From contig NZ_SCHN01000011.1 in NCBI RefSeq assembly GCF_004120195.1, positions 62,001 through 126,000 on the forward strand: 64,000 bases of DNA. The letters run 5' to 3'. The notes under the pieces are model-generated. The model was not told where the DNA came from and searched no databases. It was given only the letters and a program-made list of their open reading frames with translations. This document shows, piece after piece, positions 26,478 through 35,729 of the stretch; position 1 is the stretch's first letter; each line of letters begins with the position of its first letter. The position numbers and the translations under genes are program-made. This DNA is from Enterovibrio baiacu (GTDB lineage: Bacteria; Pseudomonadota; Gammaproteobacteria; Enterobacterales; Vibrionaceae).

Positions 26478-27440
26478 ATGTTCAGTAAGATTCTAGGTAC
26501 AGGCAGCTTTCTGCCTGCCCAAATCCGCAGTAACGCGGATCTCGAAAAAATGGTTGATACCAGTGATGAGTGGATTACTGCCCGAACTGGTATTAAAGAG
26601 CGTCGTATCGCGGCAGACAACGAATCTGTTGCGGTAATGGCTTACAACGCTGCTGTACAAGCAATTGATATGGCTGCCATTGATAAGCACGACATTGACC
26701 TCATTATTGTTGCTACCACGAGCGGAGAAAGTGCATTCCCAGCCGCTGCGTGTGAAGTGCAGGCCAAACTTGGTATTAGCGGTTGCCCTGCCTTTGATAT
26801 TGCAGCCGCCTGTTCTGGTTTTGTTTACGCTTTGAGCGTTGCTGATCAGTATGTGAAGTCTGGCATGGCACGTAACGCCTTGGTTATTGGCTCTGATCGT
26901 CTTTCTCACATGTGTGATCCGACAGATCGCTCAACCATCATCTTGTTTGGTGATGGTGCTGGCGCTGTTGTTGTCGGTGCGAGTGAAGAGCCTGGTGTGA
27001 TTTCTACGCACCTACGTGCTGACGGTAAGTTTGGTGAATTGCTGAACTTGAAACATCCTTCGCGCGGCCCGTGTTCTCAAGTGGAAGAATATGCTTGGTT
27101 AGAAATGGCAGGGAACGATGTGTTTAAAGTTGCCGTCACACAACTGGCGAATATTGTTTCTGAAACGCTAGACGCCAACCAAATGGAAAAGTCTGAAATT
27201 GATTGGCTTGTTCCGCACCAAGCAAACTATCGAATCATTAAAGCGACGGCAAAAAAGCTGGCCATGTCGATGGATCAGGTTGTCCTAACGCTCGATAAAC
27301 ATGGCAATACGTCTGCCGCCTCTGTTCCGACTGCACTTGATGAAGCAGTTCGTGATGGACGCATTCAACGCGGTCAAACGATATTGCTTGAAGCCTTTGG
27401 CGGTGGTTTCGCCTGGGGCTCTGCGCTGATTAAGTTTTAA
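26478..27440 (+). CDS. fabH: 3-oxoacyl-ACP synthase III (FabH)
   Basis: A 320-residue KASIII that condenses acetyl-CoA with malonyl-ACP to start fatty-acid synthesis. The catalytic triad is seen as Cys112 ([13 protein letters not shown]), His247 ([10 protein letters not shown]) and Asn277 (KHGNTSAAS). The length and spacing match E. coli FabH. It lies 5 bases after plsX and 14 before fabD. Confidence 0.96.
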   Translation: MFSKILGTGSFLPAQIRSNADLEKMVDTSDEWITARTGIKERRIAADNESVAVMAYNAAVQAIDMAAIDKHDIDLIIVATTSGESAFPAAACEVQAKLGISGCPAFDIAAACSGFVYALSVADQYVKSGMARNALVIGSDRLSHMCDPTDRSTIILFGDGAGAVVVGASEEPGVISTHLRADGKFGELLNLKHPSRGPCSQVEEYAWLEMAGNDVFKVAVTQLANIVSETLDANQMEKSEIDWLVPHQANYRIIKATAKKLAMSMDQVVLTLDKHGNTSAASVPTALDEAVRDGRIQRGQTILLEAFGGGFAWGSALIKF

Positions 27441-27454
27441 TAAGGAAAATTTCT

Positions 27455-28378
27455 ATGTCTAACTTTGCTGTGGTTTTTCCAGGCCAAGGTTCACAAACTG
27501 TGGGCATGCTGGCTGAACTGGCTGAACAATTTGATGTAGTAAAACAAACATTTGCTGAAGCATCTGACGTTTTGGGTTATGACCTTTGGGCGCTTGTTCA
27601 AAACGGCCCAGACACTGACCTGAACCAAACTCACCGCACTCAACCTGCGCTGCTGACTGCCTCTGTTGCAATCTGGCGTGTATGGCAACAAGAGGGCGGT
27701 GCACAACCTACGGTTATGGCTGGTCACAGCTTGGGTGAATACTCTGCACTGGTTTGTGCGGGCGTTGTTGACTTCAAAGAAGCCGTTAAATTGGTTGAGC
27801 TGCGTGGTCAATTGATGCAAGAAGCGGTACCTGCTGGCGTGGGTGCAATGTCTGCCATCATCGGCCTTGAGAACGATGCCATTGCGAAAGCATGTGAAGA
27901 AGCAGCCGAGGGGCAAGTTGTTTCTCCTGTGAACTTCAACTCACCAGGCCAAGTTGTGATTGCGGGTAATAAAGAAGCGGTTGAGCGTGCAAATGTGCTT
28001 TGTAAAGAAGCAGGCGCGAAGCGCGCATTGCCTTTGCCAGTTTCTGTACCGTCTCACTGCGCGCTTATGAAGCCTGCGGCAGACAAACTGGCCGTTGCAC
28101 TCGAAAGCATCGCATTCTCTGCTCCGTCTATTCCTGTTGTTAACAACGCTGACGTTGCTACAGAGACAGATCCTGCTGCGATTAAATCTGCACTTGTTCG
28201 CCAACTTTACGGTCCGGTTCGTTGGACTGAAAGCGTTGAGAAAATGGCAGGTGAAGGGGTTGAGCTTCTGCTAGAAATGGGCCCAGGTAAAGTATTGACG
28301 GGTCTTGCTAAGCGTATCGATCGTAAATTGAACGCTGCTGCGGTTAACGATCCTGCTTCTTTGGAAGCGGCGAAGTAA
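27455..28378 (+). CDS. fabD: Malonyl-CoA:ACP transacylase (FabD)
   Basis: A 307-residue acyltransferase loading malonyl groups onto ACP. It has FPGQGSQTVGML at the N-terminus, the nucleophile Ser92 in AGHSLGEYSALV, and the partner His in SVPSHCALM near residue 201. AAGGAAA precedes the ATG. Operon position between fabH and fabG is standard. Confidence 0.96.
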   Translation: MSNFAVVFPGQGSQTVGMLAELAEQFDVVKQTFAEASDVLGYDLWALVQNGPDTDLNQTHRTQPALLTASVAIWRVWQQEGGAQPTVMAGHSLGEYSALVCAGVVDFKEAVKLVELRGQLMQEAVPAGVGAMSAIIGLENDAIAKACEEAAEGQVVSPVNFNSPGQVVIAGNKEAVERANVLCKEAGAKRALPLPVSVPSHCALMKPAADKLAVALESIAFSAPSIPVVNNADVATETDPAAIKSALVRQLYGPVRWTESVEKMAGEGVELLLEMGPGKVLTGLAKRIDRKLNAAAVNDPASLEAAK

Positions 28379-28434
28379 TTTCTGGAAACTGCAGCCAGTA
28401 ATCGCTGGTTGCTGCAATTAAGGAACGAATAAGA

Positions 28435-29169
28435 ATGGACCTGAACGGTAAAATTGCGCTTGTTACGGGTGCGAGTCGCGGTATTGGACGAGCAATCGCT
28501 GAAATTCTTGTAGAGCGCGGTGCCACAGTTGTTGGTACGGCTACCTCTGAAAGCGGTGCTGCGTCAATCAGCGACTACTTGGGCGAGAACGGTAAGGGCT
28601 ACGCGCTTAACGTGACGTCTTCTGAGTCGATCAGTGACGTATTGAAGGCGATCAAAGAAGAGTTCGGTGATATCGATATTCTTGTTAACAATGCAGGCAT
28701 TACTCGTGATAACCTCCTGATGCGTATGAAGGATGACGAGTGGCAAGACATCATGGATACTAATCTGACGTCTATTTTCCGCATGTCTAAAGCGGTCCTG
28801 CGCGCGATGATGAAAAAACGTAACGGACGTATTATTAATGTCGGTTCGGTTGTTGGTACAATGGGCAACGCCGGACAGGCAAATTATGCGGCAGCGAAAG
28901 CTGGAGTTGTGGGCTTTACCAAATCTATGGCACGTGAAGTTGCATCGCGAGGCATTACCGTAAATACTGTCGCTCCAGGTTTCATTGAAACCGACATGAC
29001 AAAAGCGCTGAACGATGATCAGCGTGCAGCAACTTTGGCTCAAGTACCTGCTGGACGTTTAGGCGATCCACGTGAAATTGCGGCGACTGTAGCGTTTTTG
29101 GCGTCAACAGATGCAGCCTATATCACGGGTGAGACACTGCACGTCAATGGCGGCATGTACATGATTTGA
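28435..29169 (+). CDS. fabG: 3-oxoacyl-ACP reductase (FabG)
   Basis: A 244-residue short-chain dehydrogenase using NADPH to reduce 3-oxoacyl-ACP. It has the cofactor loop TGASRGIGRAI, NNAG at 85-88, and the catalytic Ser138, Tyr151 and Lys155 (GQANYAAAKAG). The C-terminus GETLHVNGGMYMI is typical of bacterial FabG. A large nested inverted repeat separates it from acpP. Confidence 0.96.
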   Translation: MDLNGKIALVTGASRGIGRAIAEILVERGATVVGTATSESGAASISDYLGENGKGYALNVTSSESISDVLKAIKEEFGDIDILVNNAGITRDNLLMRMKDDEWQDIMDTNLTSIFRMSKAVLRAMMKKRNGRIINVGSVVGTMGNAGQANYAAAKAGVVGFTKSMAREVASRGITVNTVAPGFIETDMTKALNDDQRAATLAQVPAGRLGDPREIAATVAFLASTDAAYITGETLHVNGGMYMI

Positions 29170-29175
29170 GCACAA

Positions 29176-29262
29176 AAGTTGCAACACTAAATGATACAGG
29201 TCAAACTCCGACTGTTTATCGAGCAAATCGTGGTTTGACCAGCATTAAGGGTGTTGCAACTT
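29176..29262 (+). repeat. Nested inverted repeat between fabG and acpP
   Basis: The outer arms AAGTTGCAACAC (29176-29187) and GTGTTGCAACTT (29251-29262) are perfectly complementary over 12 bp. Inside them GGTCAAAC (29199-29206) and GTTTGACC (29233-29240) pair perfectly over 8 bp. The mRNA should form a long two-step hairpin. No T-run follows, so it is not a simple terminator. Likely roles are RNA processing or stability that lets acpP be expressed above its neighbours, or paired binding sites of a DNA-binding protein. Confidence 0.65.
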
Positions 29263-29326
29263 CCACGTTATTGAATAAACTACTGCACATATCGCATCTG
29301 CGAATCTTGTAAGGAATAGTATTAAT

Positions 29327-29563
29327 ATGAGCAACATCGAAGAACGCGTAAAAAAAATCATCGTTGAGCAACTAGGCGTAGACGAAGCTGAAGTTAAAAA
29401 CGAAGCATCTTTCGTTGACGATCTGGGTGCAGATTCTCTAGACACAGTTGAGCTTGTTATGGCTCTGGAAGAAGAATTCGATACCGAGATTCCAGACGAA
29501 GAAGCTGAAAAGATTACTACTGTTCAAGCTGCTATCGACTACGTTGTTGGCGCGTCTGAGTAA
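29327..29563 (+). CDS. acpP: Acyl carrier protein
   Basis: A 78-residue acidic protein with the phosphopantetheine attachment Ser37 in [15 protein letters not shown], followed by [16 protein letters not shown]. This is essentially the E. coli AcpP sequence. It carries growing acyl chains for FabH, FabF, FabG and FabD and for PlsX. TAAGGA lies before the ATG. It is flanked by a large hairpin upstream and a terminator-like stem downstream, which should let its level be set apart from the other fab genes. Confidence 0.97.
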   Translation: MSNIEERVKKIIVEQLGVDEAEVKNEASFVDDLGADSLDTVELVMALEEEFDTEIPDEEAEKITTVQAAIDYVVGASE

Positions 29564-29581
29564 TCAGAAAAAAAATTCTTC

Positions 29582-29611
29582 CAGGCGGTCAATTTGGCCG
29601 CCTGAGTTTTT
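29582..29611 (+). terminator. Terminator or attenuator between acpP and fabF
   Basis: CAGGCGGTC (29582-29590) pairs with GGCCGCCTG (29596-29604) including one G-T pair, and is followed by AG and six T. Some transcripts probably end here after acpP, with read-through into fabF. Confidence 0.8.
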
Positions 29612-29661
29612 TCTAGCACCTCGAAATTTTAAAGAATCACCTTTCTCCGGAGAATATCATC

Positions 29662-30900
29662 GTGTCTAAGCGTCGTGTTGTTGTCACTGGCATGGGGATG
29701 TTATCGCCTGTAGGTAACACTGTTGAGTCATCATGGAAAGCTTTGCTAGCTGGCCAAAGCGGTATTCAAACAATTGACCACTTCGATACAACAGGCTTTG
29801 CAACCAAATTTGCTGGTCTAGTAAATGATTTCAATTGTGAAGATTACATCTCTAAGAAAGATGCCCGTAAAATGGATTTGTTCATCCAGTACGGTATCGC
29901 TGCAAGTATGCAAGCACTTGAAGATTCCGGCTTGGAGATCACCGAAGAAAACGCTGAGCGTGTCGGTGTAGCCATTGGTTCGGGTATTGGTGGACTTGGC
30001 TTGATTGAAGCTAACCACCGTGCGTATGTCGAAAAAGGCCCACGCAAAATCAGTCCATTTTTTGTACCGTCGACCATCGTAAACATGATCGCCGGTCACG
30101 TATCCATCAATTACGGCCTTCGCGGTCCAAACATCGCGATTTCAACGGCTTGTACCACTGGTCTTCACAATATCGGTCACGCGGCACGCATGATTGCGTA
30201 TGGTGATGCAGACGCGATGGTTGCAGGTGGCGCAGAAAAAGCGTCTACCGAACTAGGCATCGGTGGTTTTTCTGCAGCAAAAGCGTTGTCGACCCGTAAT
30301 GACGATCCACAAGCGGCTTCGCGTCCTTGGGACAAAGACCGTGATGGTTTTGTTCTTGGTGACGGTGCTGGCATTATCGTGCTTGAAGAATACGAACAAG
30401 CAAAAGCACGTGGTGCCAAGATTTACTGTGAGCTTGTTGGCTTCGGTATGAGCGGTGACGCTTACCATATGACGTCGCCTAGCGCAGACGGCTCTGGTGG
30501 TGCGCTTGCAATGAAAGCGGCTATCCGCGATGCAGGTATCACGCCAGAAGACATTGGTTATGTAAATGCACACGGTACGTCTACGCCTGCGGGTGACGTT
30601 GCTGAAACGAAAGGTATTCGTTTGGCAATGGGCGCAGCTGCAGATAAAACCATGGTGTCTTCAACCAAATCAATGACAGGCCACCTTCTTGGTGCAGCAG
30701 GTTCAGCAGAATCTATCTTCACCATCATGTCGCTGGTTGATCAGGCTATCCCGCCAACGATTAACTTGGACAACCTAGATGAAGGCTGTGACCTTGATTA
30801 CGTTCCACATGAAGCTCGTCAAGTGAAGTTGGATTACGCGCTGTGTAACTCTTTCGGCTTCGGCGGTACAAATGGTTCGTTGATTTTCAAAAAAATCTAA
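29662..30900 (+). CDS. fabF: 3-oxoacyl-ACP synthase II (FabF)
   Basis: A 412-residue KASII, the main chain-elongation enzyme. The GTG start follows CGGAGA by 8 bases and gives (M)[20 protein letters not shown]. The catalytic Cys164 ([15 protein letters not shown]) and two His ([23 protein letters not shown]) are present. The C-terminus [18 protein letters not shown] is canonical. A strong terminator follows directly. Confidence 0.97.
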   Translation: MSKRRVVVTGMGMLSPVGNTVESSWKALLAGQSGIQTIDHFDTTGFATKFAGLVNDFNCEDYISKKDARKMDLFIQYGIAASMQALEDSGLEITEENAERVGVAIGSGIGGLGLIEANHRAYVEKGPRKISPFFVPSTIVNMIAGHVSINYGLRGPNIAISTACTTGLHNIGHAARMIAYGDADAMVAGGAEKASTELGIGGFSAAKALSTRNDDPQAASRPWDKDRDGFVLGDGAGIIVLEEYEQAKARGAKIYCELVGFGMSGDAYHMTSPSADGSGGALAMKAAIRDAGITPEDIGYVNAHGTSTPAGDVAETKGIRLAMGAAADKTMVSSTKSMTGHLLGAAGSAESIFTIMSLVDQAIPPTINLDNLDEGCDLDYVPHEARQVKLDYALCNSFGFGGTNGSLIFKKI

Positions 30901-30921
30901 GAATTTTTTGATAGACTAAGG

Positions 30922-30953
30922 CGGCTCGATACAGTGTATCGAGCCGTTTTTTT
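30922..30953 (+). terminator. Strong terminator between fabF and pabC
   Basis: An 11-bp perfect stem CGGCTCGATAC/GTATCGAGCCG with loop AGT is followed by seven T. It should separate the fab genes from pabC-mltG-tmk-holB-tatD, which then need read-through or their own promoter. Confidence 0.92.
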
Positions 30954-30975
30954 ATATGTAATTCAGGAACCCGGA

Positions 30976-31785
30976 ATGATTCTGCTCAATGGATTGGTTA
31001 GTGATGAGATTTCAATCTCCGATCGTGGTTTACAGTACGGTGATGGCTGTTTTTCTACCCTTTTGGTTGAGAAAGGTATCGTTGCAGCATGGCCGCTACA
31101 TGAAGACCGATTGCGTAACAATGCATCACGGCTTGGGATCACCAATATTGATTGGCCTTTAGTTGCTTCTTGGGTGCAAGATGCGGCGAAATCTAGCGAA
31201 GACACGGACAAAGCGGTTCTGAAAGTGATCATTACGCGAGGAGCGGGTGGGCGAGGCTACAGCCCTGAAGGCTGCAATGCGCCCAACGTCATTATCTCAA
31301 CGCATGCTTACCCAGCGCATTATGATACGTGGCGAGAGAAAGGCATCGCAATGATGTTGCTCGAGCAACCACTTGGTCTCTCTCCGCTGGCGGGCATTAA
31401 ACATCTAAACCGTTTAGAGCAGGTGATGCTCAAGCGTGAGGTAGATAAAAGCGGCGTTGAAGATGGTGTCGCGTGCGATATGAGTGGAAACCTCGTTGAA
31501 ACGTCGGCATCGAACTTGTTCTGGCGAATCGGAAATATGATTTATACGCCAGATCTTCAACGAGCAGGTGTTGCGGGTACGATGCGCGCTCAGGTTATCG
31601 AAGCGGCGAAAGCACTCGGGTTCGATGTTCAGGAAGTTCTCTCATCCCCGGATGCGCTATTTCGAGCAGAAGAAGTGTTTATAACAAATGCAGTAATGGG
31701 CGTGATGCCTGTTAGATGCGTAGAAACAACAAACTACAGCGCATTTGATGCTTGTAGAGCAATAACATTGAGGTTAAATGCGTGA
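30976..31785 (+). CDS. pabC: 4-amino-4-deoxychorismate lyase
   Basis: A 269-residue fold-type IV PLP enzyme making p-aminobenzoate for folate. I start at the ATG at 30976 (MILLNGLVSDEISISDRGLQ) with AGGA 8 bases upstream; the GTG at 30934 lies inside the terminator stem. The PLP-binding Lys is in SPLAGIKHLNRLEQVMLKRE and the SDRGLQYGDG motif is present. Its stop overlaps the start of mltG (GTGA), so the two are coupled. Confidence 0.92.
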   Translation: MILLNGLVSDEISISDRGLQYGDGCFSTLLVEKGIVAAWPLHEDRLRNNASRLGITNIDWPLVASWVQDAAKSSEDTDKAVLKVIITRGAGGRGYSPEGCNAPNVIISTHAYPAHYDTWREKGIAMMLLEQPLGLSPLAGIKHLNRLEQVMLKREVDKSGVEDGVACDMSGNLVETSASNLFWRIGNMIYTPDLQRAGVAGTMRAQVIEAAKALGFDVQEVLSSPDALFRAEEVFITNAVMGVMPVRCVETTNYSAFDACRAITLRLNA

Positions 31786-32795
31786 TTAAGAAACTGGCCC
31801 TTGTACTTCTTTGTCTTGTATTGGCTGCTGCTGGCGGTGCGTATTGGGCATATGGGGAAATTGAATCGTACGTGAGTGCGCCAATAGACACTCAAGAAAC
31901 GGTTCTTGTGACGGTACCGGATGGCGCGAATTATCACTCCGTTACCCGTACTTTGATTAATGCCGGTGTCATTTCACCGTCCGAATGGTCAAGGTTTGCA
32001 GCAAAAACGCACCCAGAGCTTACTCGATTGAAAGCGGGTACGTATGAAATTGCGCCATCAATGACACTCGCCGATGTGTTTGCCGTGTTTAGAGAGGGTA
32101 AAGAGCACCAGTTTGCGATTACCTTTGTTGAAGGCAGTACGTTCAAAGAGTGGCGAGAAATCCTTAATCAAACGGATTACCTGAAACATGACACAGAAAA
32201 CTTGAGTGAAGCAGACATTGCCAGGAAGCTCGGTTTATCGTCAGAGAAAGTCGAAGGATTGTTGTTGCCAGAAACGTATCACTTTGTGGCGGGGGAGAGC
32301 GATCTCTCTATTCTCGGTCGTGCCTCAAAGCAACTTCAAAGGGCTTTGGATTCAGCGTGGGCATCACGTGCTGATAAGCTGCCTGTAAAATCCGCGTATG
32401 ATTTACTCACGCTTGCTTCCATCATCGAGAAAGAAACGGCTGTGGATGAAGAGCGTGGCAAAGTAGCGTCAGTCTTTGTGAACCGTTTGAATAAGCGCAT
32501 GCGTTTGCAAACTGACCCGACGGTGATTTATGGCATGGGTGATAAATACGATGGCAACATTCGTAAGAAAGACTTACGCACGCCAACGCCATACAACACC
32601 TATGTGATTTCAGGTTTGCCTCCAACGCCGATTGCGATGCCAGGTAAAGCATCGATCATTGCTGCAGCAAACCCTGACAGCACACCTTATTTCTATTTCG
32701 TTGCCAGCGGTTACGGTGGCCACAAATTTTCGAAAACGCTCACGGAACATAACCGTGCAGTCCGACAGTATCTAAAAGTATTAAGAAGCCAATGA
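31782..32795 (+). CDS. mltG: Endolytic murein transglycosylase MltG
   Basis: A 337-residue YceG-like protein anchored by one N-terminal transmembrane helix (residues about 4-24). Its periplasmic part has a LysM-like region and the catalytic domain with Glu218 in [20 protein letters not shown], the same position as in E. coli. It cleaves nascent glycan strands and so sets peptidoglycan chain ends. The start is GTG at 31782, overlapping pabC by 4 bases; its stop overlaps the tmk ATG (ATGA). Confidence 0.95.
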   Translation: MIKKLALVLLCLVLAAAGGAYWAYGEIESYVSAPIDTQETVLVTVPDGANYHSVTRTLINAGVISPSEWSRFAAKTHPELTRLKAGTYEIAPSMTLADVFAVFREGKEHQFAITFVEGSTFKEWREILNQTDYLKHDTENLSEADIARKLGLSSEKVEGLLLPETYHFVAGESDLSILGRASKQLQRALDSAWASRADKLPVKSAYDLLTLASIIEKETAVDEERGKVASVFVNRLNKRMRLQTDPTVIYGMGDKYDGNIRKKDLRTPTPYNTYVISGLPPTPIAMPGKASIIAAANPDSTPYFYFVASGYGGHKFSKTLTEHNRAVRQYLKVLRSQ

Positions 32796-33424
32796 ACGGA
32801 AAATTTATCGTAGTTGAAGGCCTTGAAGGCGCTGGGAAAACCACTGCTATCAATAAAGTCATTGAAACACTGAAAGCGCATGGCATCAGCGACATTGAAA
32901 CAACACGCGAGCCGGGTGGTACACCGTTGGCAGAGCAAATGCGTGCATTGGTAAAAGAAGGCCACCCTGATGAGCCTTTGACTGACATGGCAGAGCTGCT
33001 TTTACTTTATGCAGCACGTATTCAGTTGGTTGATAACGTCATAAAGCCTGCGCTTAATCGTGGTGCTGTTGTGGTGGGTGATCGCCATGACATGTCTTCG
33101 CAAGCATACCAAGGCGGTGGTCGTGGCTTTGATAAGGCATTGATGCAAAACCTGCGTGATACCGTTTTGGGTGATTTTCGTCCTGATTTCACGATCTATA
33201 TGGATATTGACCCTGAGCTTGGCCTGTCTCGCGCTCGCGCACGCGGCGAGCTAGACCGTATTGAACAAATGCAGCTAGCGTTTTTCCAGCGTACGCGTGA
33301 ACGTTATTTAGAACTGGCAGCAGCAGAAGAACATATTGCAGTTATCGACGCATCACAATCGATTGAAGACGTTACACGTGATATTCAATCAGCATTGGAG
33401 CAATGGCTGACCCATGCAGGTTAA
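32792..33424 (+). CDS. tmk: Thymidylate kinase
   Basis: A 210-residue kinase converting dTMP to dTDP. It has the P-loop [12 protein letters not shown] (residues about 7-18), [14 protein letters not shown], the base-binding [16 protein letters not shown], and the [15 protein letters not shown]. It overlaps mltG by 4 bases and holB by 11, indicating tight translational coupling, as in E. coli. Confidence 0.96.
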   Translation: MNGKFIVVEGLEGAGKTTAINKVIETLKAHGISDIETTREPGGTPLAEQMRALVKEGHPDEPLTDMAELLLLYAARIQLVDNVIKPALNRGAVVVGDRHDMSSQAYQGGGRGFDKALMQNLRDTVLGDFRPDFTIYMDIDPELGLSRARARGELDRIEQMQLAFFQRTRERYLELAAAEEHIAVIDASQSIEDVTRDIQSALEQWLTHAG

Positions 33425-34376
33425 CGTATACCCTTGGCAACATGATACATGGCAGCATTGGCAGCAGCTTCTGGGTCAAGACAGACTTCATCATGCTGTG
33501 CTGTTGGCTTCCCCAAAAGGAAGCGGACGTATTGCGCTTACTGCGATGCTGGCGAAAACCATTCTTTGCAAAAATGGCGTCACTGAACCTTGCGGTGTTT
33601 GCCATAGCTGCAAGCTGTTTGATGCAGATACGCACCCTGATTTTCACCTACTCAAGCCGGAATCTGAAGGTAAGCAGATAGGTGTCGATGCAGTACGTGC
33701 TGTGAATCAGTATGCTTGGGAAACGTCACAGCTTGGTGGGCAACGGGTTATTCTGATTCAAGATGCAGATCGCATGGGTGAGGCGGCGGCGAATGCCGTT
33801 TTAAAAACGCTAGAAGAGCCACCGTCCCATTGCCACTTCATTCTCCTTGCTGCATCTATGGAGACTATGCTGCCAACGGTGGTTAGCCGATGTAACAAGT
33901 GGAAGCCTAAATTACCGCAAGAAAGCGTTGTGAAGCGTTGGGTTGAAGCCGAGTTATTTGATTCAGTGCCTCTTCAAGTGATCCGTATTAACCGTGGAGC
34001 ACCGTTAGCAGCGAAAGCATTTGTTGAATCAGGTAGCTTGGGAGCGCATGAAGGGCTACTTGACGCATTTTCGGGCTATGTAGCAAGTAAACAAGGTCTT
34101 TTCACGCTCACGGAGAAGCTCATTAAGTCTGGTAACGATGGATTACAGTGGTTGAGTTTTTTATTGTTGGATGTGATGAAGTTGCAGCAGGGGACCCAAG
34201 AAGGGCTCGTGCATTGCGAATCTCTGCCGTTAGTTGAAAAGATTGGTCGTGCTGTGCCTGCATCTGTCGTTATACGCCAACTGACAGCGCTAAATAAGTT
34301 GAAGAGCGATTTAGTGAAAAGCGCAGGCTTGAACAATGAACTTATGGTCAGTCGCTGGTTGAGTGACTTTCAGTAA
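33414..34376 (+). CDS. holB: DNA polymerase III delta' subunit
   Basis: A 320-residue clamp-loader subunit. A degenerate P-loop ([11 protein letters not shown]) with no true Walker Lys-Ser/Thr and the zinc cysteines 52, 60, 63 and 66 are exactly those of delta'. [24 protein letters not shown] (Walker-B region and sensor) and VVSRCNKW follow. It opens the beta clamp with delta and tau/gamma. Its ATG lies inside the end of tmk. Confidence 0.94.
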   Translation: MQVNVYPWQHDTWQHWQQLLGQDRLHHAVLLASPKGSGRIALTAMLAKTILCKNGVTEPCGVCHSCKLFDADTHPDFHLLKPESEGKQIGVDAVRAVNQYAWETSQLGGQRVILIQDADRMGEAAANAVLKTLEEPPSHCHFILLAASMETMLPTVVSRCNKWKPKLPQESVVKRWVEAELFDSVPLQVIRINRGAPLAAKAFVESGSLGAHEGLLDAFSGYVASKQGLFTLTEKLIKSGNDGLQWLSFLLLDVMKLQQGTQEGLVHCESLPLVEKIGRAVPASVVIRQLTALNKLKSDLVKSAGLNNELMVSRWLSDFQ

Positions 34377-34420
34377 GCACCTACAATGCATCGTTTTACA
34401 GGAATACCGGAGTTAACAAC

Positions 34421-35197
34421 GTGCTAGTCGATTCACATTGCCACCTTGATAAATTGGATTACGACGATCTGCATACGGATGTTGCAGAGGTCATAGAGAA
34501 AGCGAAAGAACGTGGTGTGGATTACCTGCTCTCTGTTGGTGTAACTCTGCGCAGCTTTCCAACCATGATGGACCTGATCCGTCCGTACCCTAATGTGTTT
34601 GCATCTTGTGGTGTTCACCCTCTCGATATCGAAGAAGGGTTCGACTTCGATCAGCTGCGCACTTTGGCTGCGGATGACCGTGTTGTCGCGATTGGCGAAA
34701 CGGGGTTGGATTACCACTACCAGCCAGAACTTGCTGAAAAGCAGCAAGAGGTTTTTCGTCAGCATGTGCGCATCGCGGTTGAGCTAAATAAGCCGCTTAT
34801 CATTCACACACGTATGGCTCGTGAAGACACGCTGCGTATTCTGCGTGAAGAGAACGCGCAAAAAGTGGGAGGTGTGCTGCACTGCTTCACCGAAAGCTTT
34901 GAGATGGCAGAAGCTGCGATTGAGCTTGGTTTCTACATTTCTATTTCAGGCATTGTTACGTTTAATAAAGCGTCGGAGCTGAAAGACGTTGTGCGCCGTT
35001 TGCCTTTGGAAAGATTATTGGTTGAAACCGATTCACCGTATCTTGCACCTATTCCGTATCGTGGTAAGCAAAATCAACCGGCTTATGTTCGTGAAGTGGC
35101 GGAGTATGTTGGTTTGTTGAAAGGGGTGTCTGCTGAAGAAGTAGCAGCAACCACAACGGAGAACTTTTTCACGTTGTTCTCGACCGCGACGCGCTGA
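34421..35197 (+). CDS. ycfH: TatD-family metal-dependent hydrolase (YcfH)
   Basis: A 258-residue TIM-barrel hydrolase. The GTG start with GGAG 8 bases upstream gives (M)LVDSHCHLDKLDYDD, the metal-binding HxH of the family. Others are SCGVHPLD, AIGETGLDYHY, PLIIHTRMA, GVLHCFTES and LVETDSPYLAP. TatD/YcfH proteins are metal-dependent DNases or deacylases; the true role in the cell is not clear. It ends the pabC-to-tatD run, before a strong terminator, with ptsG next as in E. coli. Confidence 0.92.
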   Translation: MLVDSHCHLDKLDYDDLHTDVAEVIEKAKERGVDYLLSVGVTLRSFPTMMDLIRPYPNVFASCGVHPLDIEEGFDFDQLRTLAADDRVVAIGETGLDYHYQPELAEKQQEVFRQHVRIAVELNKPLIIHTRMAREDTLRILREENAQKVGGVLHCFTESFEMAEAAIELGFYISISGIVTFNKASELKDVVRRLPLERLLVETDSPYLAPIPYRGKQNQPAYVREVAEYVGLLKGVSAEEVAATTTENFFTLFSTATR

Positions 35198-35218
35198 ATC
35201 ACCGCTTTTACTGTCTCT

Positions 35219-35243
35219 AAAGGGCTGCTTTGCAGCCCTTTTT
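35219..35243 (+). terminator. Terminator after the tatD-family gene
   Basis: AAAGGGCTGC, loop TTT, GCAGCCCTTT is followed by TT. It ends the operon. Confidence 0.88.
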
Positions 35244-35729
35244 CGTATTTCTCTGTTACGATTTTCGTAACACGCTACATGTCACGAAGATAAACGAGGT
35301 TTGTAACAGTAATTACCCGTTTGGTTTTTATTATTGTTATTTATTGTTTTATCTAATTGAAATTAATAATAAAAAATAAAACATTGTCGCGAAAAAAGAC
35401 AGGATACATAAGCGTATCAGTGATACTTAATTCGTTACATTAAAAAACATTAAGCCGTTAGGCATTTTAAGTGTCTGAAATTCATTCATAAGGGATGGGT
35501 TGTTAATTTAACTCATAAAATACAATGGGTTATGTAGTATCAAAAGTGCTATTCGATACAATTTTCATGTGATCTATATTTAGTTTCTGAACAAACACAT
35601 CGTGTTACGTAGAGTCATTCGAGCTGCAGTCCTATATTACACATCGAAATACATTGATTAGCAGGTTGTCCTGAACTCACATGTTTCTGAGTTCAACGTA
35701 CAACTAAAATTATTCTCAGGAGCATAATT
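35244..35729 (+). promoter_or_regulatory. ptsG promoter and leader region
   Basis: About 485 AT-rich bases precede ptsG. An A/T palindrome TTTTTATTATT (35325-35335) / AATAATAAAAA (35365-35375) could be a repressor site. TGTGA at 35568-35572 is a CRP half-site with a poor partner. The ribosome site region TTCTCAGGAGC (35713-35723) closely resembles the stretch of E. coli ptsG mRNA that pairs with the small RNA SgrS. No ORF is evident. Confidence 0.5.
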
